The translations under genes and the position numbers were made by a program. Under the pieces are notes generated by a model. That model was given only the letters and a program-made list of their open reading frames with translations, did no database searches and was not told the origin of the DNA. Of a DNA stretch of 64,000 bases, positions 1-8,735 are shown piece after piece. The number at the start of each line of letters is the position of its first letter. Position 1 is the stretch's first letter. The stretch is from Flavobacterium psychrophilum. GTDB lineage: Bacteria; Bacteroidota; Bacteroidia; Flavobacteriales; Flavobacteriaceae. The DNA lies in NCBI GenBank assembly GCA_945862065.1, contig CAMAWT010000003.1, positions 1 through 64,000 of the forward strand. The letters run 5' to 3'.

Positions 1-660
1 AGTTGCACCACCTGATAAAGTATAGGTAATATCTGTTATCGCTGTGTTAACACACAAATTTTGTGTTTCTGTTGCAGCTAAAGAGGTTAAAGTGATTGCA
101 TGAACTGGGTTGACTGTAATGGTTCCGCTTTCTGTAGCGGTCGTGCATGTATTTCCTGTTGTAATAATAGCATACGTAAATGGCGACCCTATTAAAGTGC
201 TTGGTGTGCCGCTTATGGTTAATGTTGTTCCACTTACTGATGCCGTTACTCCTGTTGGAAGTCCCGTTACCGTAGCGCCTGTTGCCCCACCTGATAAAGT
301 ATAGGTAATATCAGTTATCGGCGTGTTGATACACAAACTTTGTGTTTCTGTTGCAGCTACCGAGCTTAACGCGATGCCGTGAACTGGGTTAACGGTGATC
401 GTTCCATTCATAGTAATAACTGTACAATTATTTCCTGTCGTAGTGATATTGAAAGCAAATGGAGACCCTACTATGTTTGTTGGTGTGCCACTTATGGTAA
501 GCGTTGAACCACTTACAGCAGATGTTATTCCCGTTGGAAGTCCCGTTACTGTAGCACCCGTTGCACCACCTGATAAAGTATAGGTAATATCTGTTATTGG
601 TGTGTTAACACAAACAGATTGGTCTGGAGTAGATGCAGATGAGCTTAAAACCATTCCATG
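1..660 (-). repeat. 279-bp tandem repeat (93 aa unit) inside the adhesin gene
   Basis: Units, read on the minus strand, span 660-382, 381-103 and 102-1 (partial). The same block cacctgataaag recurs at 9, 288 and 567, exactly 279 bases apart, so the frame is kept (93 codons). Each unit encodes an Ig-like module with the core TYTLSGGATGATVTGLPTG and a TLTISGTP strand. The copies differ mostly at variable positions. More copies probably follow beyond the window edge. Confidence 0.93.
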
Positions 661-2319
661 TGAAGGAATAATATTTACGGTTGCAACACTTGAAACTGGC
701 AATAAAGGCGGTAAAGGATTAATAGTATAAGTGAACTCATTCACGCTCGACGACAAAGCATTGGGTATATAAGTTCCGTTTGTTGCGTCAAATGTACCTC
801 CAGAACCCGATGTGTAAGTCCAAACCCCACCGGTATCTTCTCCTGTAATGATGGAAGGTAAACTGATTAAACCTACATTTTCTCTACAGACAGTTACTGA
901 CCCGTTTGATCCTGCTGTTGGTTGTGTAACCAAATGCAACACAAAACTTCTAGTTTCATTACAACTATTTCCAGAAGCTTCATCTGTTAATGACATATAA
1001 ATTATTTCACCATCATAACCTTGATAATTGGTAATATTAGTAATTGGAGAAGCTAAGTCAATCGCATTTTGTAGTGTAGTATGAAATTTAACAGGATAAT
1101 TAGAAGCTGATTGTCCATTCAAAACTGCGGTTTTATTTGGAGTAAAGTTGAAAAATGGATTCCCAACTGGAGCATATAAATCTATTGGATTTCCTAGCGG
1201 CAATGCTGGGAAAAATTCAACAACAAACGGACAACTACTTGATTGTAGTGCATTTGGGTATGTAATAGTAACATTATAAGTGCCTGGTGTAGATATCGTG
1301 TAATTATTGTTGTTTGAATTTGCTATAGCTACTCCATTTTTTTTCCACGTATATGAAACTCCTGGCGTTGGAGATAATTGGGCTTGAACCGTTCTTGTTT
1401 TACCATAACAGATAGCCGTACCATCAGATTGTAAAAAACCCGTACTACCAAAACCATTGGTTTGTACAGGAAAGTTAAAACTTCCAGCTCCTAAAAATAT
1501 AGAAGAATCAAACTGGTTATCGTTTCTGTCGGCAATAACTAGTTTAATATGATATAAATTGTTTGGAATTACGTTGGAACGAGCAGTCATAACGACCGTA
1601 TGACCATTAAAATTAGTAGCCGTATTTGGAGTTCCTGGTGCATTATAAATCCCAAAATAATTAGGATTCTCGGATGGACAAGAACCATTATTGACTTGAT
1701 CACGAACAGTTACCACAGAAATTGGGGTAAAGGGCGTCACATTTGGCACAGAAGCTAAATTTGTAACAGGCGTGTTAGCCGTAACATTTTTCAAGAAAAA
1801 TGCAAAAGCATCAGAAAATTGACATTGCCATGTTCCATATTCTTCAGATGCAAATAAGAAATCAAAACTCATGGTGTTTGTTAGTGGTACAAAATCAAAT
1901 TCTAAAATAGCCGCATCTTTATAATCTGTAACACTTAATCCCAACCCTTGCATATAGGTCAAAAGCTGGGGGTCTCCACCACCAGTAGTAACACTTTGTG
2001 TATTAGTATTTGGTCCAGGAGCGCCAGTCAAAGAGCCAGTAGTCATTAAAATTCCTGAATTCAAAGGGAAAGTTGGATTTGTATTTGTAAAATAACCAAT
2101 ACTGTTTTGAACTGTTGGATTTGAAACGCCTCCTACTTTCCAGGTAATATTTGAAATAGAACCGGTACAAGCATTACCATTTGTGCCTGGTGATAAACTG
2201 AATAATTTTTCTTTTACCAACTGATAAATTGTATATTGGTTGGTTGAAGTTACAATTGGTTGAGAAAAAACGCCAACCGATAGTAAAGAAAAAAGTAATA
2301 AAATAAATAATTTTTTCAT
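1..2319 (-). CDS. Secreted adhesin with choice-of-anchor-L-like domain and Ig-like repeats, 3' truncated by window edge
   Basis: An open frame of 773 codons runs from an ATG at 2319 to the window edge without a stop. It starts with a Sec signal peptide (MKKLFILLLFSLLSVGVFSQ). Residues about 25-280 resemble the choice-of-anchor L domain of flavobacterial surface proteins: a segment containing GILMTTGSL, then FDFLFASEEYG and a late VIADRNDNQFDSSIFLGAGSF. Ig/PKD-like segments follow, then near-identical 93-residue repeats from about residue 554 onward that contain ITDITYTLSGGATGATVTG. Such proteins are usually exported by T9SS and end in a type A or type B C-terminal sorting domain. That end is outside the window, so T9SS export is inference. 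A likely role is a surface adhesin; the ligand is unknown. A TATATTTG promoter box lies at 2386-2393 on this strand. Confidence 0.8.
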   Translation of the reverse strand, partial: MKKLFILLLFSLLSVGVFSQPIVTSTNQYTIYQLVKEKLFSLSPGTNGNACTGSISNITWKVGGVSNPTVQNSIGYFTNTNPTFPLNSGILMTTGSLTGAPGPNTNTQSVTTGGGDPQLLTYMQGLGLSVTDYKDAAILEFDFVPLTNTMSFDFLFASEEYGTWQCQFSDAFAFFLKNVTANTPVTNLASVPNVTPFTPISVVTVRDQVNNGSCPSENPNYFGIYNAPGTPNTATNFNGHTVVMTARSNVIPNNLYHIKLVIADRNDNQFDSSIFLGAGSFNFPVQTNGFGSTGFLQSDGTAICYGKTRTVQAQLSPTPGVSYTWKKNGVAIANSNNNNYTISTPGTYNVTITYPNALQSSSCPFVVEFFPALPLGNPIDLYAPVGNPFFNFTPNKTAVLNGQSASNYPVKFHTTLQNAIDLASPITNITNYQGYDGEIIYMSLTDEASGNSCNETRSFVLHLVTQPTAGSNGSVTVCRENVGLISLPSIITGEDTGGVWTYTSGSGGTFDATNGTYIPNALSSSVNEFTYTINPLPPLLPVSSVATVNIIPSHGMVLSSSASTPDQSVCVNTPITDITYTLSGGATGATVTGLPTGITSAVSGSTLTISGTPTNIVGSPFAFNITTTGNNCTVITMNGTITVNPVHGIALSSVAATETQSLCINTPITDITYTLSGGATGATVTGLPTGVTASVSGTTLTISGTPSTLIGSPFTYAIITTGNTCTTATESGTITVNPVHAITLTSLAATETQNLCVNTAITDITYTLSGGAT

Positions 2320-2385
2320 ATATTTAATTGTGGGATAATGTTTGATTAACAATAACTAACAAATGTTAATTTAATGTTTAAATTT

Positions 2386-2393
2386 CAAATATA
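2386..2393 (-). promoter_or_regulatory. Bacteroidota -7 box for the adhesin gene
   Basis: The minus strand reads TATATTTG, an exact match to the Bacteroidota TAnnTTTG box, about 66 bases upstream of the adhesin ATG. No convincing -33 element was identified. Confidence 0.45.
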
Positions 2394-2416
2394 ATGATTC
2401 AACGGAAATATCTTCA

Positions 2417-2424
2417 TAAATTTG
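2417..2424 (+). promoter_or_regulatory. Bacteroidota -7 box upstream of nfu
   Basis: TAAATTTG matches TAnnTTTG. Transcription would start near 2431, only about 14 bases before the ATG at 2445. This supports 2445 rather than the in-frame ATG at 2394 as the start of the next gene. Confidence 0.45.
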
Positions 2425-2444
2425 TAAAAAAATTACTTCAAAAT

Positions 2445-3338
2445 ATGAAAATTACAATAAAAGAAACCCAAAACCCAACCATAATCAAATTTGAACTCGA
2501 TGATTTCATTACTCAAAATGAAAATTTTGAATATAAAAATATCGATGATGCTAAAAATTCTCCTCTTGCCCAACAGTTATTTTATTTACCTTTTGTAAAG
2601 ACGGTTTACATATCAGGGAATTTTATTGCTGTTGAACGTTTTAGTATTGTTGAATGGATCGATGTTCAAGATGCGGTAGCCGAACAAATTGAAAAATATA
2701 TTACTGAAGGCGGTGTAATCATCATTCCGGATGAAAATAAAATAAAAAAACAGCCTGTAACGGTTTATGGTGAAACAACCCCAAACCCAGCTACTTTAAA
2801 ATTTGTAGTAAATAAATTGATAACAAAAACAGCATTCGAATTTAAAAATATTGATCAAACGGGCCCGTCACCTTTGGCAAAAGAACTTTTTTCGTTTCCG
2901 TATGTGAAGGAAATTTTTATTGATGAAAATTATATTTCTGTTACAAAATATGAAGTTGCAACCTGGGAAGAAATTACGTTAGAAATTCGAACCTTTATCA
3001 AACAATTTATTGAAAACGGAGGTCAAATAATTGATGAATTATTAGCTTTTGAAAATCCGAAAATAGAAAAACAGCAAATTAAAAATTTTGATAATTTAGA
3101 TACTACATCACAACAAATTATTAATATTTTGGAAGAATATGTAAAACCGGCTGTTGCTGCTGATGGTGGCAATATATTGTTTGACTCGTTTGATGCAGAC
3201 AGTAAAGTGGTAAGAGTTATTCTACAAGGATCTTGTAATGGATGTCCTTCATCTACCTTTACTTTAAAAAATGGAATTGAAAATATGTTGAAAAACATGT
3301 TGAATGACGAAGGAATTGTTGTGGAAGCTGTTGCCTAA
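2445..3338 (+). CDS. nfu: NifU family Fe-S cluster carrier (Nfu) with duplicated Nfu N-terminal domain
   Basis: The 297-residue cytosolic protein has two tandem Nfu_N-like domains. Residues about 1-100 begin with MKITIKETQNPTIIKFEL and residues about 107-205 with TPNPATLKFVVNKLI; both halves carry an SPLA(Q/K)xLF motif. A NifU C-terminal domain follows (about 220-297) with the cluster-binding pair Cys264 and Cys267 in GSCNGCPSS. Nfu proteins accept a [4Fe-4S] cluster from the SUF machinery and pass it to client enzymes. The duplicated N-domain is common in Bacteroidota. The upstream in-frame ATG at 2394 would add 17 poorly fitting residues and would lie before the promoter box, so 2445 is preferred. 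Confidence 0.9.
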   Translation: MKITIKETQNPTIIKFELDDFITQNENFEYKNIDDAKNSPLAQQLFYLPFVKTVYISGNFIAVERFSIVEWIDVQDAVAEQIEKYITEGGVIIIPDENKIKKQPVTVYGETTPNPATLKFVVNKLITKTAFEFKNIDQTGPSPLAKELFSFPYVKEIFIDENYISVTKYEVATWEEITLEIRTFIKQFIENGGQIIDELLAFENPKIEKQQIKNFDNLDTTSQQIINILEEYVKPAVAADGGNILFDSFDADSKVVRVILQGSCNGCPSSTFTLKNGIENMLKNMLNDEGIVVEAVA

Positions 3339-3426
3339 CAATATCAATTAGGAAATTCGTTATTAATTTCAAATTTTTTAATTGACAAATTGAATCGATT
3401 TCAACTGAAAACAACTTGTGAATGGT

Positions 3427-3494
3427 AGCCCCGGTAGAGCCGGTATCCTCCTGAAGTCCCGTAGGGCGAAGGAGATAAAGGCGAAAACGGGACT
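3427..3494 (+). repeat. Structured intergenic repeat, copy A
   Basis: A GC-rich island in an AT-rich spacer. The outer arms AGCCCCG (3427-3433) and CGGGACT (3488-3494) pair with one mismatch. Inside, GAGCCGGTATCC and GATAAAGGCGAAAA flank a hairpin (TCCT...AGGA around GTCCCGTAGGGCG). The flanking motifs match copies B, C and D in this window (29887, 51168, 60836). No ORF is supported. Its function is unknown. Confidence 0.65.
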
Positions 3495-3530
3495 GGACTT
3501 GAACTGAAAACGGGTTGAGTGCTTCTAAAA

Positions 3531-3576
3531 ATAAAAAAAAATGCAACTCGCTAAAATTAAGTGAGTTGCATTTTGT
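3531..3576 (-). terminator. Intrinsic terminator of tRNA-Leu
   Basis: AATGCAACTC (3540-3549) pairs with GAGTTGCATT (3563-3572). On the minus strand the stem is followed by a long T run (A run at 3533-3540 on the plus strand). It lies just downstream of the minus-strand tRNA. It may also stop read-through from the plus-strand side. Confidence 0.75.
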
Positions 3577-3580
3577 TTTG

Positions 3581-3662
3581 TGCGGGTAATAGGACTCGAA
3601 CCTACACGCCTTGCGGCACCAGATCCTAAGTCTGGCATGTCTACCAATTTCACCATACCCGC
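3581..3662 (-). tRNA. tRNA-Leu (anticodon UAG)
   Basis: Read on the minus strand, the acceptor arms GCGGGTA and TACCCGC pair and are followed by discriminator A. The anticodon stem CCAGA/TCTGG encloses loop CTTAGGA, giving anticodon UAG (Leu, CUA codons). A variable arm (TGCCGCAAGGCGT) fits the class II architecture of tRNA-Leu, and the T loop GGTTCGAGTCC is present. CCA is not encoded. A TATATTTG box at 3677-3684 (minus) is the likely promoter, and the same TATATTTGCAC sequence precedes tRNA-Phe at 29705. Confidence 0.96.
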
Positions 3663-3676
3663 AAAAATTGTGAGTG

Positions 3677-3684
3677 CAAATATA
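3677..3684 (-). promoter_or_regulatory. -7 box of tRNA-Leu
   Basis: The minus strand reads TATATTTG followed by CAC, 14 bases before the tRNA 5' end. It is identical in sequence and near-identical in spacing to the box in front of tRNA-Phe (29705-29712). Confidence 0.6.
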
Positions 3685-3740
3685 CATATAAATATGAATT
3701 ATAATTATGAATTACGAATTTTTTTTCAAAGTCTTTTTTG

Positions 3741-3748
3741 TATTTTTG
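3741..3748 (+). promoter_or_regulatory. -7 box of the M20 dipeptidase gene
   Basis: TATTTTTG matches TAnnTTTG and lies 22 bases upstream of the ATG at 3771. Confidence 0.5.
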
Positions 3749-3770
3749 AAATTCTAAAAAACATTTAAAA

Positions 3771-5159
3771 ATGGATACTATAAAACATTACGTTCAGAAT
3801 AACAAAGAACGTTTTATAAGCGAATTGATTGATTTGTTGAAAATTCCGTCGGTGAGTGCTGATAAAGCATATTCAGATCATGTGATTGAAATGGCAAATG
3901 CGGTAAAAAAGAGCCTTGAAATTGCAGGTTGTAAAACGGTTGAAATGTGTGAAACGCCGGGTTACCCAATTGTATATGGCGAGCATATTATTGATGCCAA
4001 TTTACCTACTGTTTTGGTTTATGGACATTATGATGTGCAACCACCCGACCCTATCGAATTGTGGACTTCGCCCCCTTTTGAGCCCGTAATTAAAACAACA
4101 GAGATTCATCCGGAAGGGGCTATTTTTGCAAGAGGTGCTTGTGATGACAAAGGACAGATGTACATGCACGTGAAGGCTTTTGAATACATGATTGCCAATG
4201 ATTGTTTGCCTTGCAACGTGAAATTTATGATTGAGGGCGAGGAAGAAGTGGGAAGTAAAAGTTTGAGCTGGTTTGTGGAACGCAATCAGGGAAAATTGGC
4301 AAATGATGTGATTTTGATTTCTGATACTGGAATGATTTCTAACCAACAGCCCTCTATTACTACTGGTTTGAGAGGTTTAAGTTATGTTGAAGTAGAAGTT
4401 ACAGGGCCAAACAGAGATTTACATTCTGGATTGTATGGTGGCGCTGTTGCGAATCCAATCAATGTTTTGACTAAAATGATTGCTTCGTTGCATGATGAAA
4501 ATAATCATATTGCCATTCCTGGATTTTATGATAATGTTGAAGAATTATCGGTTGAGGAACGTGCCGAGATGGCAAAAGCTCCGTTTAGTATTGAAAAGTA
4601 TAAAAAAGCTTTAGACATTGATGACGTTTATGGTGAAGCTGGGTATGTTACTAATGAGCGAAATTCCATTAGACCTACACTTGACGTGAATGGAATATGG
4701 GGCGGATATATTGGTGAAGGAGCCAAAACAGTGATTGCAAGTAAAGCTTTCGCTAAAATTTCGATGCGATTGGTTCCGAATCAAGATTGGGAAGAAATTA
4801 CGGAATTGTTTACCAAACATTTTGAGGCAATTGCTCCAAAATCTGTTAAAGTAAAAGTAACACCTCATCATGGAGGCCAAGGATATGTAACCCCAACTGA
4901 TAGTATTGGATATCAAGCAGCAAACAAAGCTTACACTGAAACATTTGGGGTTTCTGCAATTCCGGTTCGATCTGGTGGTAGTATTCCGATTGTAGCTTTA
5001 TTTGAAAAAGAATTAAAAAGCAAAACTATTTTAATGGGATTTGGATTGGATAGTGACGCTATTCACTCGCCGAATGAACATTTTGGGATTTTTAACTATT
5101 TAAAAGGTATTGAGACTATTCCGTTATTTTACAAATATTTTGTTGAGTTGAATAAATAA
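3771..5159 (+). CDS. M20 family metallo-dipeptidase
   Basis: At 462 residues it has the usual length of the M20A/CNDP-like dipeptidase family. The first metal/catalytic motif is YGHYDVQPPDP (His86, Asp88). GACDDKGQ supplies the bridging Asp125, EGEEEVGS supplies Glu167/Glu168, and Asp195 and His432 (AIHSPNE) complete the two-zinc site. A dimerisation/lid domain lies in the middle (about residues 200-350). No signal peptide is seen, so it is probably a cytosolic enzyme that hydrolyses dipeptides. It is transcribed alone: its own promoter box lies at 3741 and a bidirectional terminator follows at 5188. The exact substrate cannot be read from sequence. Confidence 0.92.
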   Translation: MDTIKHYVQNNKERFISELIDLLKIPSVSADKAYSDHVIEMANAVKKSLEIAGCKTVEMCETPGYPIVYGEHIIDANLPTVLVYGHYDVQPPDPIELWTSPPFEPVIKTTEIHPEGAIFARGACDDKGQMYMHVKAFEYMIANDCLPCNVKFMIEGEEEVGSKSLSWFVERNQGKLANDVILISDTGMISNQQPSITTGLRGLSYVEVEVTGPNRDLHSGLYGGAVANPINVLTKMIASLHDENNHIAIPGFYDNVEELSVEERAEMAKAPFSIEKYKKALDIDDVYGEAGYVTNERNSIRPTLDVNGIWGGYIGEGAKTVIASKAFAKISMRLVPNQDWEEITELFTKHFEAIAPKSVKVKVTPHHGGQGYVTPTDSIGYQAANKAYTETFGVSAIPVRSGGSIPIVALFEKELKSKTILMGFGLDSDAIHSPNEHFGIFNYLKGIETIPLFYKYFVELNK

Positions 5160-5187
5160 AACAAATTTTTTAATAGATATTATTTTC

Positions 5188-5219
5188 AAAAAAAAGCACC
5201 TTTATTAAGGTGCTTTTTT
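5188..5219. terminator. Bidirectional terminator between M20 dipeptidase and the tail-specific protease
   Basis: AAAAAGCACCTT and AAGGTGCTTTTT form a perfect stem around a short TATT-type loop, with A and T runs on the two sides. It serves the plus-strand dipeptidase gene and the convergent minus-strand protease gene. Confidence 0.88.
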
Positions 5220-5241
5220 GAATTTAAAAGTTTGACACTTT

Positions 5242-7515
5242 TTAAGATTTAATAGTTTTCTGTTTTTTTAATTGCGTCATTGCTGGCTTTTTGGATGCAA
5301 CTGATTGCAAATCATCTAAAACATAAATGGCCTCTTCTACATAAATGTCTTTTGTAAGACTTTCGTGCCAACTTTCTCTTTTTTCTTTTAATGATTCGTC
5401 TTTTTGCATTAAATCTTGTTCATAAGGCAATGATTGAAACTTGAAAGAATTAGAATAGTCTGAAATGGCTTTAAATTTTTTAGCTGCTTCGTCAATTCGT
5501 TTTTGATCTTGTTTGAATGCATTTATTTCTAAACTAAAAGAATTTTCTTTATCTCTTTGGTCAATCCATTTGGCATTTTCGTCAATTAATTTCAATTGCG
5601 AATTGTTTTCCAAACGTTTTTTGCTGTTTGCTATAGCTTTATCATGATTTGATTGCTTGCTCCAAAGATTGAAATCGGCAGGTTCAATTTTATCCCATGG
5701 CATGGCGTTTTTTTCATCACGCTCGCCCATTTTCAAATAGGCATATTTATTTGGCATTACAACATCACTTGCTACACCTTCTAGTTGTGTTGAACCACCG
5801 TTTATTCTATAAAACTTTTGAGTGGTTGTTTTTAATGCTCCTAAGTCGCCATAAGCGCTACCTCTTACAAACTGATTTAAATCGATAACGTTTTGTACGG
5901 TTCCTTTTCCGTAGGTTTGTTTGCCACCAATGATTACGGCTCTTTTATAATCTTGCATAGCTGCCGCTAAAATTTCTGAAGCAGATGCAGAAAAGCTATT
6001 CGTCATGATTACTAATGGTCCGTCCCAAGCGATTTTTTTATCGCGATCATACAAAACTTCATTCTTTCCTTCTGCAGAACGTACTTGAACTATAGGTCCT
6101 TGCTCAATAAACAACCCTCCAATATCTACGACTGTTTTTAGCGAACCTCCTCCATTGTCTCTCACATCAATAATGATTCCTTGAACGTTTGCAGCTTTTA
6201 ATCGTTCAACTTCAATAGCAACATCTTTTCCAGCATCTCTACTGTCTTTATTTTCAAAATCTATATAAAATTTTGGCAAATAAATGATTCCATATTTCAT
6301 TCCGTTTTTTTCAACAACACTAGATCGAGCATAGGTTTCTTCCATTTCAACCTCATCACGAATAATAGTAATTACTCTAATTGAACCATCTGTTTTTTTA
6401 ACGTTCAATCGAACTTCGGTTCCTTTTGGTCCTTTAATTTTCTTCACAACATCGTCTAGTCGCATTCCCACTACATCAACAGGTTCTGCATCACCTTGAG
6501 CAACTTTTAACACAATGTCGCCAGCCTCCAACTCTTTTCCGCGCCAAGCTGGCCCACCCGAAATTAATTCTGATATTTCAGTGTAATCGTTTTTCTTTTG
6601 CAAACGAGCACCAATACCTTCAAGTTTTCCGCTCATACTGATATCAAAACGTTCTTTATCTTCAGCAGGAAAATAGGTTGTATGCGGATCAAATCGTTCT
6701 ACAATGGCATTTAAGTAAACAGAAAACCAATCGCTTCTTTCTAAATCTTTTACTAAATTGAAATAATCATTTAATGATTTTAAAGAGCTTTCTCTTGCTT
6801 CAGACTCTAATTGTTCGTAGGTTTTTGGCGTTTCGCTTTTTTCTTTATCTATTGATGCTAAAAATTTCTTTTCCAATTCTGGATTAAATTTAGATCCCAT
6901 TTTGGTTTTATATTCATTCAAACGTACTTGTTGTGATTTGCCTGAATTTTTAGCAATTTCTTCTTGCGTTTCTTGTTTGTCTACTAGAAAAGACAACGAT
7001 GATAATTTCAATTGTTTACGCCATCTTTCTTTTAGAGCGTCTGTGTCTGAAGCATAAGGTATATTATCATAATCGGTAGATATTTCTTCCTTAATTGAAT
7101 AGTCAAATGGTTTTTCTAAAATAATTTTATAATACGCTTTCGATTCATTCATCCTTTTAACCAAACGGTTATAGGTTAAGTCGAAAAAAGTAAGGTCTTT
7201 ATTTTTGATGGCATCATCAATTCGAGTTTCATATTTTGCAAATTCATTAATATCTGATTGCAATAAAAAACGTTTTGACGGATCTAACGAATTGATATAT
7301 TCAGCATAAACTTGTTTAGAAAATGAATCGTCAATGACTGCTGGGTTATAATGACCTTTTTCTAAAACAAAAGTCAATAACTCAATTAACGTTTTATCTT
7401 TTTCAGGATCTGAAACTTCTGATTTTGGCACGAAACTCCATAAACCAATAGAAAGTGCAACTACAATAAGTAGTTTTTTATAGTGTCTTTTCATAAATCG
7501 AATAATTGTATTCAT
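5242..7515 (-). CDS. prc: Carboxy-terminal processing (tail-specific) protease, S41 family
   Basis: The 757-residue protein matches the long Prc/Tsp type. Residues about 12-30 form an N-terminal membrane anchor or signal. An N-terminal helical domain holds the DPSKRFLLQSD and FDPHTTYFPAED motifs. A PDZ domain spans about 290-375, followed by the S41 protease core. The catalytic Ser is Ser511 in NSFSASASEI, and the general-base Lys is Lys537 in TYGKGT, matching the Ser/Lys dyad of E. coli Prc. A Lys/Glu-rich C-terminal extension (about 600-757) is usual in this family. It acts in the periplasm on C-terminally exposed substrates. The start at 7515 is preferred over the ATG seven codons later because family members carry a similar short extension. 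It is monocistronic. Confidence 0.93.
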   Translation of the reverse strand: MNTIIRFMKRHYKKLLIVVALSIGLWSFVPKSEVSDPEKDKTLIELLTFVLEKGHYNPAVIDDSFSKQVYAEYINSLDPSKRFLLQSDINEFAKYETRIDDAIKNKDLTFFDLTYNRLVKRMNESKAYYKIILEKPFDYSIKEEISTDYDNIPYASDTDALKERWRKQLKLSSLSFLVDKQETQEEIAKNSGKSQQVRLNEYKTKMGSKFNPELEKKFLASIDKEKSETPKTYEQLESEARESSLKSLNDYFNLVKDLERSDWFSVYLNAIVERFDPHTTYFPAEDKERFDISMSGKLEGIGARLQKKNDYTEISELISGGPAWRGKELEAGDIVLKVAQGDAEPVDVVGMRLDDVVKKIKGPKGTEVRLNVKKTDGSIRVITIIRDEVEMEETYARSSVVEKNGMKYGIIYLPKFYIDFENKDSRDAGKDVAIEVERLKAANVQGIIIDVRDNGGGSLKTVVDIGGLFIEQGPIVQVRSAEGKNEVLYDRDKKIAWDGPLVIMTNSFSASASEILAAAMQDYKRAVIIGGKQTYGKGTVQNVIDLNQFVRGSAYGDLGALKTTTQKFYRINGGSTQLEGVASDVVMPNKYAYLKMGERDEKNAMPWDKIEPADFNLWSKQSNHDKAIANSKKRLENNSQLKLIDENAKWIDQRDKENSFSLEINAFKQDQKRIDEAAKKFKAISDYSNSFKFQSLPYEQDLMQKDESLKEKRESWHESLTKDIYVEEAIYVLDDLQSVASKKPAMTQLKKQKTIKS

Positions 7516-7639
7516 TAATTCTATATAATATTACTTACAAAATTATGCCAGAAATTATTAATGCGACATAATTATTTGTTAAAACAAATCATAATCTTCA
7601 AAGTTATAAAAAAATTGAAAATATAAGTAGTAAAATAAT

Positions 7640-7647
7640 TACATTTG
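7640..7647 (+). promoter_or_regulatory. -7 box upstream of surE
   Basis: TACATTTG matches TAnnTTTG 24 bases before the surE ATG. A candidate -33 ATTG lies at 7614-7617. Confidence 0.5.
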
Positions 7648-7671
7648 TTACAATAAAAAAAATAAACTTTT

Positions 7672-8439
7672 ATGTCCAAACCCTTAATTTTAGTAACCAA
7701 CGACGACGGGATTTCTGCCCCGGGAATTAGAGCGCTGATAAGTGTTATGGAAGAAATTGGAGATGTTATAGTAGTTGCACCAGACAGTCCTCAAAGCGCT
7801 ATGGGTCATGCCATTACCATCAATAATACCCTGCATTTAAATAAAATTTCTACAGAGAATGCAACAATTACAGAATACAGTTGCTCTGGTACTCCCGTTG
7901 ATTGTGTGAAAATGGCAGTGAACGAAATACTAAAAAGAAAACCCGATTTATGTGTTTCTGGCGTTAATCATGGGTCTAATTCTTCGATAAACGTTATTTA
8001 TTCTGGCACGATGAGTGCGGCTGTAGAGGCTGGTATAGAGGGTATTCCTGCAATAGGTTTTTCTTTGTCGGATTATAATTGGAATGCCGATTTTGAGCAA
8101 ATCAAGCCTTTTATAAAAAAAATCGCATTACAAGTTTTACAAAACGGGTTGATGGAAGGCACGGTTTTGAATGTCAATTTTCCAAAATTAAAAACAGAAG
8201 ATATAAAAGGGATTAAAATTTGTCGTCAGGCGAAAGCCATTTGGGAAGAAAAATTTGACAAAAGAATAACCCCAACCGGAAAAGAATATTATTGGTTATC
8301 TGGTGAATTTGTGAATTTGGATAAAGGAGAAGACACCGACGAATGGGCTTTGGCAAACGATTACATATCTGTGGTGCCGGTTCAATTTGATTTAACGGCA
8401 CATCATTCTATTGCACAATTAAACACTTGGGATTTATAA
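7672..8439 (+). CDS. surE: 5'/3'-nucleotidase SurE
   Basis: The 255-residue protein has the N-terminal metal-binding signature VTNDDG (Asp11, Asp12), with Ser42 (SPQSAMGH) and Asn99 (SGVNHGSN) completing the metal site. SurE dephosphorylates nucleoside 5'/3'-monophosphates and is cytosolic. It heads a run of plus-strand genes (a small membrane protein, lpxB, the C40 lipoprotein, comEC); 13 bases separate it from the next gene. The surE-lpxB neighbourhood is familiar in flavobacteria. Confidence 0.96.
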   Translation: MSKPLILVTNDDGISAPGIRALISVMEEIGDVIVVAPDSPQSAMGHAITINNTLHLNKISTENATITEYSCSGTPVDCVKMAVNEILKRKPDLCVSGVNHGSNSSINVIYSGTMSAAVEAGIEGIPAIGFSLSDYNWNADFEQIKPFIKKIALQVLQNGLMEGTVLNVNFPKLKTEDIKGIKICRQAKAIWEEKFDKRITPTGKEYYWLSGEFVNLDKGEDTDEWALANDYISVVPVQFDLTAHHSIAQLNTWDL

Positions 8440-8452
8440 ATAGGTTGAAAAA

Positions 8453-8725
8453 ATGAACAAGAAAGAATTTATTTTAGGCTTTTTTACAGGAATTTTTGCT
8501 GCCATATTGGGTAGTTTTTTGATTTTATTGTTTTTTACAGAATTCAATGGCTTTTCAGATATTTATATATTAAAAAATCAAGGTGTATTGGGTAAAATAA
8601 TCACCCTTGGAACACTTTTAAACCTTTTGCTTTTTTTAATTTGTATTAAAAAGCAAAAAGAAACCTTTGCAAAAGGCATCCTTTTAGCGACCATCACATT
8701 AGCTATTTTAACGACTTTGCTTTAA
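8453..8725 (+). CDS. Small hypothetical membrane protein between surE and lpxB
   Basis: The 90-residue protein has three hydrophobic segments, about residues 5-28, 43-63 and 70-90, separated by short polar stretches (KNQGVLGK and IKKQKETFAKG). I do not recognise a named family. Its spacing of 13 bases from surE and 10 bases to lpxB indicates co-transcription. An envelope role is possible only by association with lpxB. Confidence 0.75.
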   Translation: MNKKEFILGFFTGIFAAILGSFLILLFFTEFNGFSDIYILKNQGVLGKIITLGTLLNLLLFLICIKKQKETFAKGILLATITLAILTTLL

Positions 8726-8735
8726 TTTACAAATT

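Noticed and set aside
110..583. Two similar short plus-strand frames starting MTVMVPL- and MIVPFIV-
   Set aside because: They are antisense images of the 279-base adhesin repeat; their similarity only reflects the repeat on the minus strand.
2394..2444. Longer start for the Nfu protein
   Set aside because: The extra 17 residues have no counterpart in the family and would lie before the TAAATTTG promoter box at 2417.
3259..3768. Open frames on both strands across the tRNA-Leu and repeat copy A
   Set aside because: They read through a tRNA, a terminator and a structured repeat, and show no family features or ribosome-binding context.
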